Position numbers and translations under genes: made by a program. Positions 1 to 7,418 of a DNA stretch of 64,000 nt are shown here, in pieces. Position 1 is the first letter of the stretch. The number at the start of each line of letters is the position of its first letter. This stretch comes from Brucella grignonensis (lineage in GTDB: Bacteria; Pseudomonadota; Alphaproteobacteria; Rhizobiales; Rhizobiaceae): the NCBI RefSeq assembly GCF_002252505.1, contig NZ_NNRL01000157.1:1-64000 (forward strand). Reading direction: 5' to 3'. The notes beneath the pieces are model-generated. The model was not told where the DNA came from. It was given only the letters and a program-made list of their open reading frames with translations, and made no database searches.

Positions 1-150
1 TTCTGGTGCTGCATCGATCTGGTCGTATGCCTTGAATTCACCGAAGAACTTGGTGATCGCTGCGGTCAGCGACGTCTTGCCATGGTCAACGTGACCAATC
101 GTGCCGATGTTTACGTGGGGCTTATTACGTTCAAACTTGCTTTTTGCCAT
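1..150 (-). CDS. tuf: Elongation factor Tu, N-terminal part (cut by window edge)
   Basis: The first 50 codons of EF-Tu, the GTPase that delivers aminoacyl-tRNA to the ribosome. The G1 P-loop GHVDHGKT is visible at residues 19-26, and the surrounding N-terminus is close to the universal bacterial sequence. The rest lies to the left of the window. Upstream on the same strand are tRNA-Gly and tRNA-Tyr, so the three are probably co-transcribed, as in the E. coli tRNA-tufB operon. Most alphaproteobacteria carry two tuf copies; which one this is cannot be told here. Confidence 0.97.
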   Translation of the reverse strand, partial: MAKSKFERNKPHVNIGTIGHVDHGKTSLTAAITKFFGEFKAYDQIDAAPE

Positions 151-289
151 CGCCGTTGTTCTCTTTGTTCTAGAACCGCTCGAGCGCCAGCACGAAAATC
201 CATCAGACTTTCAGGCCGACATTTATGCCAAAACGGAACGGCGAACCGCCCGTCGATGATTCCTTACACGCCTATCCGCTCTTGAAAAC

Positions 290-363
290 TGGAGCGGGTA
301 ACGGGAATCGAACCCGTGTATTCAGCTTGGAAGGCTGCTGCTCTACCATTGAGCTATACCCGC
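290..363 (-). tRNA. tRNA-Gly (anticodon TCC)
   Basis: Reading the minus strand, a 7-bp acceptor stem (GCGGGTA with TACCCGC), D arm, anticodon loop CTTCCAA giving anticodon TCC, and a T arm with GGTTCGATTCC are all present. The discriminator T is followed by an encoded CCA. It lies between tRNA-Tyr and tuf, in the same direction. Confidence 0.95.
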
Positions 364-387
364 ATACTCTAAACTCAGATCCGACAG

Positions 388-472
388 TGGTGGAGGAAGT
401 TGGATTTGAACCAACGTAGGCTTAGCCAACGGATTTACAGTCCGTCCCCTTTAACCGCTCGGGCATTCCTCC
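388..472 (-). tRNA. tRNA-Tyr (anticodon GTA)
   Basis: An 85-nt class II tRNA with a long variable arm, anticodon loop CTGTAAA (GTA), T loop GGTTCAAATCC and an encoded CCA. It is the first gene of the Tyr-Gly-tuf unit on the minus strand. Confidence 0.95.
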
Positions 473-562
473 TAATATCACTATCAGCAGAGTCGAGTAA
501 CTAGGCATTTTCTGCAGAATTTCTAGTGGGCTGTGTAAGCCTTCCGTCGTTCTGCGAGGGGG

Positions 563-591
563 CTTATGCCGATATGCGCCGCTCCTGTCAA
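563..591 (-). promoter_or_regulatory. Sigma70-type promoter of the tRNA-Tyr/tRNA-Gly/tuf unit
   Basis: On the minus strand TTGACA (586-591) is followed after 17 bases by CATAAG (563-568). The predicted start is near 556, about 85 nt before tRNA-Tyr. The -35 is a perfect consensus and the spacing is ideal, as expected for a stable-RNA and tuf promoter. The rest of the 295-bp gap between tRNA-Tyr and rlmB shows no further gene. Confidence 0.6.
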
Positions 592-767
592 CAGGGTAAA
601 AGTGAAAAGAATGCATATCCTTCCAATAGTTGCAGGTGGCGACCTATCGAGGTTTCGGCAGAACCGCCGGAAATCAGGGCTTATAGCCGATTGAGCATCA
701 AAATTTCAGGGTTCATTTAACTGCTATCCAGCTATCTTCCCTGCTGTGGACAGGATATAAGCGCCCC

Positions 768-1637
768 ATGAACGATCAAAATTCTCCCCGTACCCCAAAA
801 GATTCTCACTATGCGCGTCTGCGTCGCGAACATCGCGATCAAAAGGCCGTGTCGGAAGGCAAAGCTCCGCATAAGCCGCAGCGTGCTCCGATTCCTGCAG
901 GTCGTGTAGCGGAAGGAACAGTCCGTCTTTACGGCCTGCACACCGTACGCGCTGCAGTAGAGAATCCCGCGCGCAAGATTCTGCGCATGCGCGCCACACG
1001 CAACGGCTTCGCTCGCCTCGAAATTGGTGAGGCGGAAGCTCTGCCCTTCCCTGTTGAAATCGTCGAGCCAAAAGATATCGACAAAGAGACAGGCTCGGAT
1101 GCTGTGCATCAGGGCGTCATGATCGAAGCACAGCCGCTTCGTCCCAAAAAACTATCGGAGCTGAAAGAAAGCCCGCTATTGCTGGTTCTTGATCAGGTAA
1201 CCGATCCGCATAATGTTGGCGCGATCATTCGTTCGGCAGTGGCTTTTGGTGCAGGCGCATTGATTACGACAAGCCGCCATAGCCCACAGGAAAGCGGCGT
1301 TCTGGCGAAAGCTGCATCCGGTGCCCTTGAACTGATTCCCCACATCGAAGTGCGCAATCTGGCTGAAGCAATCGAAGAGCTTCACTCCCTCGGTTTCATG
1401 ACCATTGGTCTTGATTCGGAAGGTCCCCAGGAAATGGAATTGACATTGACCGGTGATCGCCTAGCCATTGTTCTGGGTGCTGAAGGCAAGGGATTGCGTC
1501 AGAAGACCCGCGAAACAGTGACTGCTTTGGCACGGCTCGATATGCCGGGTGAGATCAAATCGCTCAACGTCTCGAACGCAGCGGCGATTTCGCTTTATGC
1601 TGCTGAGCGCTATCTGCGTGCGCGTCGTCCTTCGTAA
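768..1637 (+). CDS. rlmB: TrmH-family 23S rRNA (guanosine-2'-O)-methyltransferase RlmB
   Basis: SPOUT-class rRNA methyltransferase that transfers a methyl group from S-adenosylmethionine to a 2'-hydroxyl of 23S rRNA. An N-terminal basic extension (1-50) precedes a substrate-binding domain (about 52-125, with LYGLHTVRAAV). The SpoU domain carries all three motifs: DPHNVGAIIRS (147-157), IVLGAEGKGLR (234-244) and DMPGEIKSLNVSNAAA (258-273), which form the trefoil knot and SAM site. At 289 aa it is slightly longer than E. coli RlmB because of the N-terminal tail. It is monocistronic and diverges from the tRNA-tuf unit. The exact modified base is assigned by family only. Confidence 0.93.
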   Translation: MNDQNSPRTPKDSHYARLRREHRDQKAVSEGKAPHKPQRAPIPAGRVAEGTVRLYGLHTVRAAVENPARKILRMRATRNGFARLEIGEAEALPFPVEIVEPKDIDKETGSDAVHQGVMIEAQPLRPKKLSELKESPLLLVLDQVTDPHNVGAIIRSAVAFGAGALITTSRHSPQESGVLAKAASGALELIPHIEVRNLAEAIEELHSLGFMTIGLDSEGPQEMELTLTGDRLAIVLGAEGKGLRQKTRETVTALARLDMPGEIKSLNVSNAAAISLYAAERYLRARRPS

Positions 1638-1658
1638 AGAATCAGCTCAATTCCAACA

Positions 1659-1762
1659 TCTGGAGCGTTTCATCCGCTCCAGATAATGATTCGTCGCTCT
1701 GACATTTTCCAACGCGCATCTTTTCCGAAAACGGCCAAATGCATTCCGGGATGCGCGTTTTG
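1659..1762 (-). repeat. Palindromic intergenic repeat, Bru-RS/RIME-like (R1)
   Basis: Diverged copy of the ~100-bp two-hairpin repeat found about ten times in this window, here in minus orientation. The core GCGCATCCCGGAA ... CGTTTTCGGAAAAGATGCGCG is followed by a second palindrome with arms CTGGAGCG and CGCTCCAG. It fills the space between the convergent rlmB and CBS genes and may act as a terminator for both. Confidence 0.7.
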
Positions 1763-2194
1763 TCACGCAGTCGCGATATAGGTGCGAATATCTTCCGCTT
1801 CGCGTTCCACATCCTCGATGCGTCGTTTCACAACGTCACCAATCGAAATGATTCCTGTAAGCTTCCCGTTTTCTTCCACCGGCATATGACGGAAGCGATT
1901 ATGTGTCATGATCTCCATTACCTGGTTGATCGTATGGTGCTCACGGCAAACTTGCACTTTAGACGTCATAAATTCAGAAACCGGACGTGCCCCGATTCCT
2001 GTATCCAGTGCTGCCAATGCACGAACAACATCGCGTTCAGAAAGAATGCCTTTGATGTGCCCTGCCTCATCGCAGGCGACAATCGCACCGATTTTATATT
2101 GGACGAGAATGGCAATGGCGTGTGAAAGCGTATCATCAGGTTTGATGACAACGACATCCCTGCCCTTATTTTCGAGAATCGATCTAACGGTCAT
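1763..2194 (-). CDS. Tandem CBS-domain protein
   Basis: 143 aa, almost entirely two CBS motifs forming one Bateman module. CBS1 spans about residues 9-60 (ending GILSERDVVRAL) and CBS2 about 75-125 (GIISIGDVVKRRIEDVE). Such stand-alone modules usually bind adenine nucleotides (AMP, ATP, NAD or SAM) and act as energy sensors; the partner is unknown here. The start at 2194 is preferred over an in-frame start at 2221 because GGGAGG lies 9 nt before it and CBS homology begins at once. Monocistronic. Confidence 0.88.
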   Translation of the reverse strand: MTVRSILENKGRDVVVIKPDDTLSHAIAILVQYKIGAIVACDEAGHIKGILSERDVVRALAALDTGIGARPVSEFMTSKVQVCREHHTINQVMEIMTHNRFRHMPVEENGKLTGIISIGDVVKRRIEDVEREAEDIRTYIATA

Positions 2195-2333
2195 GCCAAA
2201 ATCCCTCCCAAGGTTCAGCAATCGATCTTGCGGCTCTGCCGCATGATTCTAACGCAGCTCTTCCAGCTGTGTTCCCAAGATGGTGCGCTTTCAACGCCCG
2301 CTTTGCAAGCGGACTATATAGGGAGGGATCAAG

Positions 2334-3083
2334 TCAGCGTCTTATAACTGCATCATAGCCGCGCGGCTTATCCAGCAGTGAAATGCCGAAGAACCCGGCA
2401 ATAAATCCGCCAATATGGGCCTCCCAGGCGATGCCTGACAAATCAGCCCCGCCAGTGGAATACAACCCTGTAAAGATATTGATCAAAAACCAGATGCCCA
2501 CGAAGGTCAGTACCGGCTTCAATGTCAGCGTCAGACCAATCGGCAGAACCGGCCCCGCAAATTCCGATCGGCGTCCAGCACCGACTCGGCGGAAACCGTA
2601 ACGCGCAGCAGCTCCCATCATACCAGAAATAGCCCCGGAAGCCCCGACAAGTGGCGTCACGCTTTCGGGGTAAATGGCATAATGCGTCAATCCCGCAATC
2701 ACCGATGTCAAAATCCAGAAAATGATCATTCGTCCGGTGCCAATACGTCCGGCCAGAGGGGAACCAAACGCTGCAAACCAGATCATGTTGACCGCTATAT
2801 GAGCAAATCCACCGTGCATGAAGGAGTAACTGATGAGCGTGAACAATGCTGCCGGATCCGAAAAGCCGCCTGCCAACGAGAACCGCGCTGGAATCAAAGC
2901 GAAGTTCAGCATGAACTCATAATTCTGCTGCTCGCTGATAATGTAGTTCTGATAAATATAAACGCCCGCACAAATCGCCATCAGTGCAAGAACGACGCTC
3001 GGTATGTTGAATATCGGCTCACCACCGCCCGGCCGTCTCGAATCATTGGCATTTCTGCGCATTTCAGGCTGAGGCGTATTCAT
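2334..3083 (-). CDS. Rhomboid family intramembrane serine protease
   Basis: 249-aa inner-membrane protein with about six hydrophobic segments. Rhomboid signatures are complete: MHGGFAHIAVNM (89-100) in the second conserved helix, nucleophile Ser149 within GASGAISG, and the partner His223 in AHIGGF. It cleaves transmembrane segments of other membrane proteins; its substrate is unknown. The start at 3083 is chosen because an in-frame extension to 3329 runs through the intergenic repeat and mobile element and lacks protein-like character. Monocistronic. Confidence 0.9.
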   Translation of the reverse strand: MNTPQPEMRRNANDSRRPGGGEPIFNIPSVVLALMAICAGVYIYQNYIISEQQNYEFMLNFALIPARFSLAGGFSDPAALFTLISYSFMHGGFAHIAVNMIWFAAFGSPLAGRIGTGRMIIFWILTSVIAGLTHYAIYPESVTPLVGASGAISGMMGAAARYGFRRVGAGRRSEFAGPVLPIGLTLTLKPVLTFVGIWFLINIFTGLYSTGGADLSGIAWEAHIGGFIAGFFGISLLDKPRGYDAVIRR

Positions 3084-3104
3084 AAATTGCCGCTTTCCAT
3101 CTGC

Positions 3105-3486
3105 TAGAGCGCATCCCGAAAAGTGTGAAACGCTTTTCGGAACAAGATGCGCGGAAACACAAAGATATAGAGCATTTCCAATGACTCGACTTAGGGTCTG
3201 TGGGGACTGTGGGGAATTAGATTTTGAGCGTGGCGTGAGACGGATTTTGTTTCTGAACAGGAGAACATGCCGCCGTGGAGTGTATCTCCACGAGGACTGT
3301 TCGACACATTCAGAGAGAAAATCCGCCACGTCCTAAAAGGATATGGTGAAAATGGCCCAGCTTCGCGTCGCAAAACCTCGATGGAGAACCACTCCACCTT
3401 CGGTTTTGCTCCTAAACCTGTGCTATTTTCATCCATACCACGCTTCAAAACTAATTCCCCACAGACCCTAAACTAGAAATGCTCTA
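3105..3486 (+). repeat. Palindromic repeat (R2) split by a MITE-like insertion
   Basis: Bru-RS/RIME-like repeat. The first hairpin module (TAGAGCGCATCCCGAAAAG ... AAGATGCGCG) is at 3105-3165. The second hairpin begins AGAGCATTTCCAATGACTCGAC at 3173-3190, and its other arm GAAATGCTCTA is at 3476-3486. In the intact copy near 26.2 kb these two arms are separated only by a short loop, so the 281 bp between them is an insertion. Confidence 0.85.
3191..3471. mobile_element. 281-bp MITE-like element with terminal inverted repeats
   Basis: Left end TTAGGGTCTGTGGGGA and right end TCCCCACAGACCCTAA are perfect inverted repeats, and similarity continues inward: GGGGAATTAGATTTTGAGCGTGG on the left against GGGGAATTAGTTTTGAAGCGTGG on the right. 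The left arm carries a ~10-bp duplication. Internal hairpins lie at 3274-3292 and 3370-3409. No transposase is encoded, so it would need one in trans. A TA dinucleotide on each side may be the target duplication. Parent IS family not identified. Confidence 0.8.
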
Positions 3487-3548
3487 GAGACCGGGTGCGC
3501 CGATCGCACATCCCAGAGATAAAGATTCTTGATAAGTGACAATTCGTT

Positions 3549-3660
3549 AAAAATAAAGGCCGCCGGAGGGTCCCGCACGGCCTTGTCGCAAATGTCTGAT
3601 ATTTGCGAGACAGAATCTGGAGATCAGGAAAAAAACCAATCAGGACAATGGCTTCTTCTG
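3549..3660 (-). ncRNA. Candidate small RNA with intrinsic terminator
   Basis: On the minus strand two consecutive hairpins appear. The first has perfect 8-bp arms TCGCAAAT (3601-3608) and ATTTGCGA (3586-3593). The second, AAGGCCG (3578-3584) with CGGCCTT (3556-3562), is followed by TATTTTT, a classic intrinsic terminator. Its loop contains CCCTCC, complementary to a Shine-Dalgarno sequence, as in some rhizobial sRNAs. No minus-strand protein gene lies upstream up to the divergent PAS gene at 3849. The 5' end is a guess; no clear promoter was identified. Confidence 0.45.
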
Positions 3661-3848
3661 ACAACTCATCAAACGACTATAAAGGAAAATTTGCAACTAT
3701 TACTTCTTATTAACCTTAACAAGCGCGCGTCGTGGATGAATAAAGGGTTAAGCTGGCATCCTTCCTGTTAATACTATTTTAATGCGCTGACCGACGGGCA
3801 CTGCCCGCAAACTCAGACGAACCGCCAGAGAGCAACAAGCAGCGCATC

Positions 3849-4496
3849 ATGAAAAACCGCAGCACGATCGCAATCTTCAGCGAATGGCAGCGACTGGCTT
3901 TGGGCCAGAGCGGCAGCTTGCTTGCACCGCAGCGCGAAGCGATCCAGCCACGTAAACTCGGACGTCATCTGTCCGATCTGTTCTTTCTTGAAGAAGACCA
4001 AAACGGCGAGCTGATCTTTCGTCTTGCCGGCACCCGGATCTGCGCTCTGTTTGGACGAGAACTAAAGACCACTCGTTTTCTGTCACTTTGGCCAGAGCGC
4101 AACCGCCCTGCCCTGAATGAACTGGCACGAAACATCAATTCTCATCTGGTTCCTGCCTTGATCCAGAATGATGGAATAAGCCTTTCCGGACGCAGCCTGT
4201 CTTTTGAAATGCTGCTTGCTCCACTCGAATCAGCCGAAGATGGAAGGCTCAATCTGCTCGGCAATATCTCTGTGCTTAATGACGTTGCCTGGGCCGGCGC
4301 TGATCCGCTTGTGCTCGGCAACCTCAACAAAATTGAACCGCTGGCCCCTGATCTTGTCGTGACACAGGAAATCCGCAAGCCTTCAGTTGTCACCATGAAC
4401 GGGGCGAACGCCGCAAACAGCGCCCGTCGCTGGGCCACGCCTGTGCCAACTCGCAATATGCCCGCTCTTCGCGTCATTCCCGGTGGCAAAGCCTGA
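3849..4496 (+). CDS. PAS_5-family PAS domain protein
   Basis: 215-aa soluble protein. Residues about 10-150 match the alphaproteobacterial PAS_5 family: aromatic start region, PRKLGRHLSDLFFLE, then IFRLAGTRICALFGREL (heme/ligand-pocket-like core) and RSLSFEMLLAPLE. The last ~65 residues are Pro/Ala-rich and probably disordered. Members of this family are small stand-alone sensory proteins; Caulobacter MopJ is one that affects cell-cycle kinases. No output domain is present, so it must act through a partner. It stands alone behind a long intergenic region. Confidence 0.75.
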   Translation: MKNRSTIAIFSEWQRLALGQSGSLLAPQREAIQPRKLGRHLSDLFFLEEDQNGELIFRLAGTRICALFGRELKTTRFLSLWPERNRPALNELARNINSHLVPALIQNDGISLSGRSLSFEMLLAPLESAEDGRLNLLGNISVLNDVAWAGADPLVLGNLNKIEPLAPDLVVTQEIRKPSVVTMNGANAANSARRWATPVPTRNMPALRVIPGGKA

Positions 4497-4563
4497 ACCG
4501 GCTTTCAGTGGCGTATTTCAAAAGGTAAACGCGCACTAAGGTTACGGATTGGCAAACTGAGTT

Positions 4564-4614
4564 AAGAGCCATATTGGGCATCAAAACGCCATAAATTTCG
4601 CTATTATGGCTCTT
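4564..4614. other. Long inverted repeat between PAS and protease genes
   Basis: Perfect 10-bp arms AAGAGCCATA and TATGGCTCTT around a 31-base AT-rich loop. No T-tract follows, so it is not a clear intrinsic terminator. It lies in the 253-bp gap between the PAS gene and the transglutaminase-like gene and may be an operator or mRNA structure. Confidence 0.4.
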
Positions 4615-4749
4615 ATTGTGCTATTTCTGAACAAAACATTGCTGAATTTTGCGCAGTTTTATTCAAATTAGATTCGCATTTTCGCGTCTGAATTTCCCCG
4701 CTCTCAAAGTCTTGCACGCATTCTTGTTTCCAACAGGGAGACAAAAAGA

Positions 4750-5358
4750 ATGACAAAGCAGACGATCATCGCAGCAATGCTGATCCTTCTGGGAGCGACT
4801 TTCGCACAAGCCGCAAACCCGGCATCAAACTCGCATTGGATGCCAACCGGCGAACGCACTTCGCAGCCAATCGGGCATTACGAGCTTTGCGAACGTCATG
4901 CAACCGAGTGCAAAATCAGCAGCAACAACAGCGCACCTCTGACACTGAATCAGAAAGTCTGGCAGGAAATTATCGCCGTTAACGCCAGCGTAAACGAACG
5001 GATCGCGCCGCGTACCGACATGGAAGTTTGGGGACAAGAGGAATATTGGGAATACCCAACCACTGCTGGCGATTGCGATGACTATATGCTGCTCAAGCGC
5101 CGCGAATTGATGGCCCTCGGCGTTCCTGCCAACACGCTGTTGATGACCGTTGTTCGTCAGCCAAATGGTGAAGGGCATGCGGTTTTGACCCTGCGCACAG
5201 ATCGCGGCGATTTCATTCTCGACAATCTCGATAAGCGTGTGCGCATCTGGAACGAAACCGACTACACATTCCTGAAGCGCCAATCCACGACCAATACCGG
5301 TGCATGGGTATCGATCAAGAATGGTCGCGATCAGTTCGTAAGCAGCATTCGCAACTGA
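4750..5358 (+). CDS. Bacterial transglutaminase-like cysteine protease (BTLCP, peptidase C93)
   Basis: 202 aa with a clear signal peptide (1-21, cleavage after AQA). The catalytic triad of the family is visible: Cys109 in AGDCDDYMLLKRREL, His143 in GEGHAVLTLRTDRG, and Asp158 in FILDNL. BTLCPs are periplasmic; the best-known member, LapG, cleaves an adhesin. No LapD-like partner is nearby, so the substrate is unknown. Good SD (AGGGAG) 10 nt before ATG. Terminator-like hairpin follows at 5484-5510. Confidence 0.88.
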   Translation: MTKQTIIAAMLILLGATFAQAANPASNSHWMPTGERTSQPIGHYELCERHATECKISSNNSAPLTLNQKVWQEIIAVNASVNERIAPRTDMEVWGQEEYWEYPTTAGDCDDYMLLKRRELMALGVPANTLLMTVVRQPNGEGHAVLTLRTDRGDFILDNLDKRVRIWNETDYTFLKRQSTTNTGAWVSIKNGRDQFVSSIRN

Positions 5359-5370
5359 TTTCGATAAATT

Positions 5371-5475
5371 TGGAGCATTTCCAGCAAAAGTGCGAAGCGG
5401 TTTTGCTTCGGGTAATGCAAAAAGACAGGGAGATAGAGCATTTCCAATAATTCAAGAAAAACAGGAAATGCTCTA
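5371..5475 (+). repeat. Palindromic repeat (R3)
   Basis: Intact second subtype of the window's repeat family. A first module GGAGCATTTCCAGCAAAAG ... GCGGTTTTGC is followed by a hairpin AGAGCATTTCC ... GGAAATGCTCT. It begins about 13 bp after the protease stop codon. Confidence 0.8.
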
Positions 5476-5483
5476 ATGAAGAA

Positions 5484-5510
5484 AAGGACGGGTCGTCATT
5501 CCCCGTCCCT
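5484..5510. terminator. Intrinsic terminator between convergent genes
   Basis: Stem GGACGGG (5486-5492) with CCCGTCC (5502-5508), flanked by AAAA and TTTTT. It can serve the plus-strand protease gene and, in reverse, the carbonic anhydrase gene that ends at 5513. Confidence 0.75.
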
Positions 5511-5512
5511 TT

Positions 5513-6040
5513 TTATGCAGGCTCCAAACCACGCATAAAAGACTGCCCCTTCTCAACATAATGCTGCGCGGACAGTTTCAATTTCTCAATAGCTGAAGAA
5601 TCAAGTTCGCGAATAACACGCGCAGGCGATCCGACGATCAACGAATTATCCGGAAACTCTTTGCCTTCCGTCACAAGCGCGCCAGCGCCAATCAAACAAT
5701 TATTCCCGATCTTTGCACCGTTGAGAACAATTGCTCCCATGCCAATCAGCGTGTTTTCGCCAATTGTGCAGCCATGCAGAATAGCACGGTGGCCGATGGT
5801 GCAGCCTTGGCCAATTGTAAGTGGAAAACCAATATCGGTATGCATGATGGTATGTTCTTGCACATTGGTGTTCGCACCAACTGTGATCGGCTCATTATCG
5901 CCGCGTAAAACAGCTCCAAACCAGAAACTCGCATTCTTTCCGATCACTAGCTTGCCAATCAGCGTTGCGTCGGGGGCGATCCAGTTACTGGCACGATCGG
6001 CAAATTCCGGATGATGACCGTTATACACGTAAATTGGCAT
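5513..6040 (-). CDS. Gamma-class carbonic anhydrase family protein
   Basis: 175-aa left-handed beta-helix protein built from hexapeptide repeats (for example IGKNAS, IGQGCT, IGENTL, IGNNCL). The three zinc-binding histidines of gamma carbonic anhydrases are in place: His67 in EHTIMH, His84 and His89 in IGHRAILHG. Members of this YrdA/PaaY/CaiE-like group form trimers; many have weak or no measured CO2 hydratase activity. It stands alone on the minus strand, downstream of a small two-gene unit. Confidence 0.9.
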   Translation of the reverse strand: MPIYVYNGHHPEFADRASNWIAPDATLIGKLVIGKNASFWFGAVLRGDNEPITVGANTNVQEHTIMHTDIGFPLTIGQGCTIGHRAILHGCTIGENTLIGMGAIVLNGAKIGNNCLIGAGALVTEGKEFPDNSLIVGSPARVIRELDSSAIEKLKLSAQHYVEKGQSFMRGLEPA

Positions 6041-6078
6041 AAGCTTTCCTCCACTACAAAGTCTCGAAACAAGATGCG

Positions 6079-6459
6079 CTATTTATCGTGAGAACGGAAT
6101 GCGGCGTTGAGACAATAGACTGCTGCAATCAGGACGATAACACCCGCCAACAACTTGAAACCGACGAGCGTGGAAAAGAATCCCCAGTCGTCCGGCCAGC
6201 GATAGGTGCTACGCAGCCGCCCCATCTGGGACGAGACTGTCATTTTGCCGGTCGATATATTGTGAAATGCGCTGCGGACCAGAAAAAATGCGACCAATGC
6301 ACCCATCACCGTGCTCGCCCACAGCGAGCCTCTTGAAAAAGCTCGCATTTCTCCGAGAGGCCGATTCTCAGGATCAGGCTTTATCTCACGCGTTTCGCGC
6401 CTGCTTATGTCGAGCCAGGAAGGAAGCTGCTTGTCGTCGTCGCCCCGCGCCATGATCAA
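6079..6459 (-). CDS. Hypothetical two-TM membrane protein
   Basis: 126 aa, no family recognised. A charged cytoplasmic-looking N-terminus (1-45) precedes two hydrophobic segments (about 47-66 and 95-117). ATG overlaps the stop of the upstream gene (ATGA); a second ATG two codons later is equally possible. The overlap implies translational coupling with the secreted small protein upstream, so the two may function together at the envelope. Confidence 0.75.
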   Translation of the reverse strand: MIMARGDDDKQLPSWLDISRRETREIKPDPENRPLGEMRAFSRGSLWASTVMGALVAFFLVRSAFHNISTGKMTVSSQMGRLRSTYRWPDDWGFFSTLVGFKLLAGVIVLIAAVYCLNAAFRSHDK

Positions 6460-6797
6460 GGATAATCGCAGATTTCATAGCCGCTGCTTTCCGCCTCAAC
6501 CGCCGCCTTTATCCAATAAAAGACATTTCCGTCGCCCTTGAGTTTGCCTTGACACAAAGCGACAATATTGCCCTGCCCGGCTGGTGCTTTTGCCGCACAA
6601 GATGCTTTCCAACTTGCAAAACGCTCAATCGAACCATCGACAATTTCTGGAAAGCCAAAATAGATATTACTCATTTTCTGAGCCAGCTCCGGGCATGTTC
6701 CGTCATCATCAATTGCTTGTGCTACGGCTGATGAGGCCAAGCCGGTCAACAAGAGCGCGACTGCACCCGTAACAAGGCTCGCAAATGAACGCGTCAT
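6456..6797 (-). CDS. Hypothetical small secreted protein
   Basis: 113 aa with an N-terminal signal peptide (cleavage likely after AVAQA, about residue 27). The mature part has four cysteines (CPEL, SCAAK, LCQGK, ICDYP), suggesting two disulfides in the periplasm. Start 6797 is chosen over 6812 because GGGAGAAATC precedes it. Followed with a 4-bp overlap by the two-TM protein gene. No function inferred. Confidence 0.75.
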   Translation of the reverse strand: MTRSFASLVTGAVALLLTGLASSAVAQAIDDDGTCPELAQKMSNIYFGFPEIVDGSIERFASWKASCAAKAPAGQGNIVALCQGKLKGDGNVFYWIKAAVEAESSGYEICDYP

Positions 6798-6872
6798 GAT
6801 TTCTCCCGCCATGCCTTCAATCAGTTCCCTCTTTTTTTAGAGAAGGCGTCAGGGACCATCAAGCCAATAAAA

Positions 6873-6903
6873 AACGCCCTCCCTGTAAAGCAGGAAGGGC
6901 GTT
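6873..6903 (-). terminator. Intrinsic terminator after the DUF3126 gene
   Basis: Stem AACGCCCT (6873-6880) with AGGGCGTT (6896-6903). Read on the minus strand the hairpin is followed by TTTTTTATT. It lies 20 bp past the DUF3126 stop codon. Confidence 0.85.
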
Positions 6904-6923
6904 CTTGTTCATCGCAACGGATC

Positions 6924-7130
6924 TCAGAGATCGACGTCGAGAATAGCCATCGAGAAATTATAGGACAGTTCGCCTTCGTCCTCATCCTTGTAGACAAGAC
7001 CCAGGAACTCGTCTTCCAAATACACCTCAGCGGAATCGTTCTTGCGTGGACGCGCCTTCACCTGAAGGCCCGGATTGTTGAAAGTCCGCTTGAAATAGGC
7101 GTCGAGTTTCTTGAGTTCTTCGGGTTTCAA
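6924..7130 (-). CDS. DUF3126 family protein
   Basis: 68-aa acidic protein conserved in alphaproteobacteria, starting KPEELKKLDAYFKRTF and ending in a beta-rich segment (AEVYLEDEFLGLVYKDEDEG, then SYNFSMAILDVDL). Function unknown. It is a single-gene unit with its own terminator. The 288-bp gap upstream holds only a partial palindromic repeat. Confidence 0.88.
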   Translation of the reverse strand: MKPEELKKLDAYFKRTFNNPGLQVKARPRKNDSAEVYLEDEFLGLVYKDEDEGELSYNFSMAILDVDL

Positions 7131-7241
7131 CCGGCTTCTCCTGATATTGATTTGAGGCCGGGTTAATGCACCCGCCCTTATGTAATGTAAAGCATTAACA
7201 CATGCGTTAATGCACGCACGCGCGAATAGTTATGAACCGTT

Positions 7242-7305
7242 AAAGCATTTCCAGCAAAGGTGGGAACCGTTTTGCGTCGGATAGTGCCTAAAACAAATAG
7301 CGAGA
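7242..7305 (+). repeat. Partial palindromic repeat (R4)
   Basis: Degenerate half copy: AAAGCATTTCCAGCAAAGG ... CCGTTTTGCGTCGGATAGTG matches the first module of R3 and R6, and the second hairpin is missing. Lies in the 288-bp gap between the DUF3126 and cysE genes. Confidence 0.6.
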
Positions 7306-7418
7306 CGCGCTTGCAACGATTCAGCTTTAATCAGAACCACTTCTAAGCGTGATATAGGCCGCCCGGAATAAAAAAACAGATGACGGCTCTATTCGCGTTT
7401 CTAAGAACCATACGGCGA

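Noticed and set aside
3191-3448. 85-aa minus-strand ORF and 69-aa plus-strand ORF inside the MITE-like element
   Set aside because: Neither resembles a transposase or any protein; both run into the terminal inverted repeats.
3700-3790. TTAA motifs upstream of the PAS_5 gene, possible CtrA sites
   Set aside because: Spacing does not match the TTAA-N7-TTAA consensus; the region is simply AT-rich.
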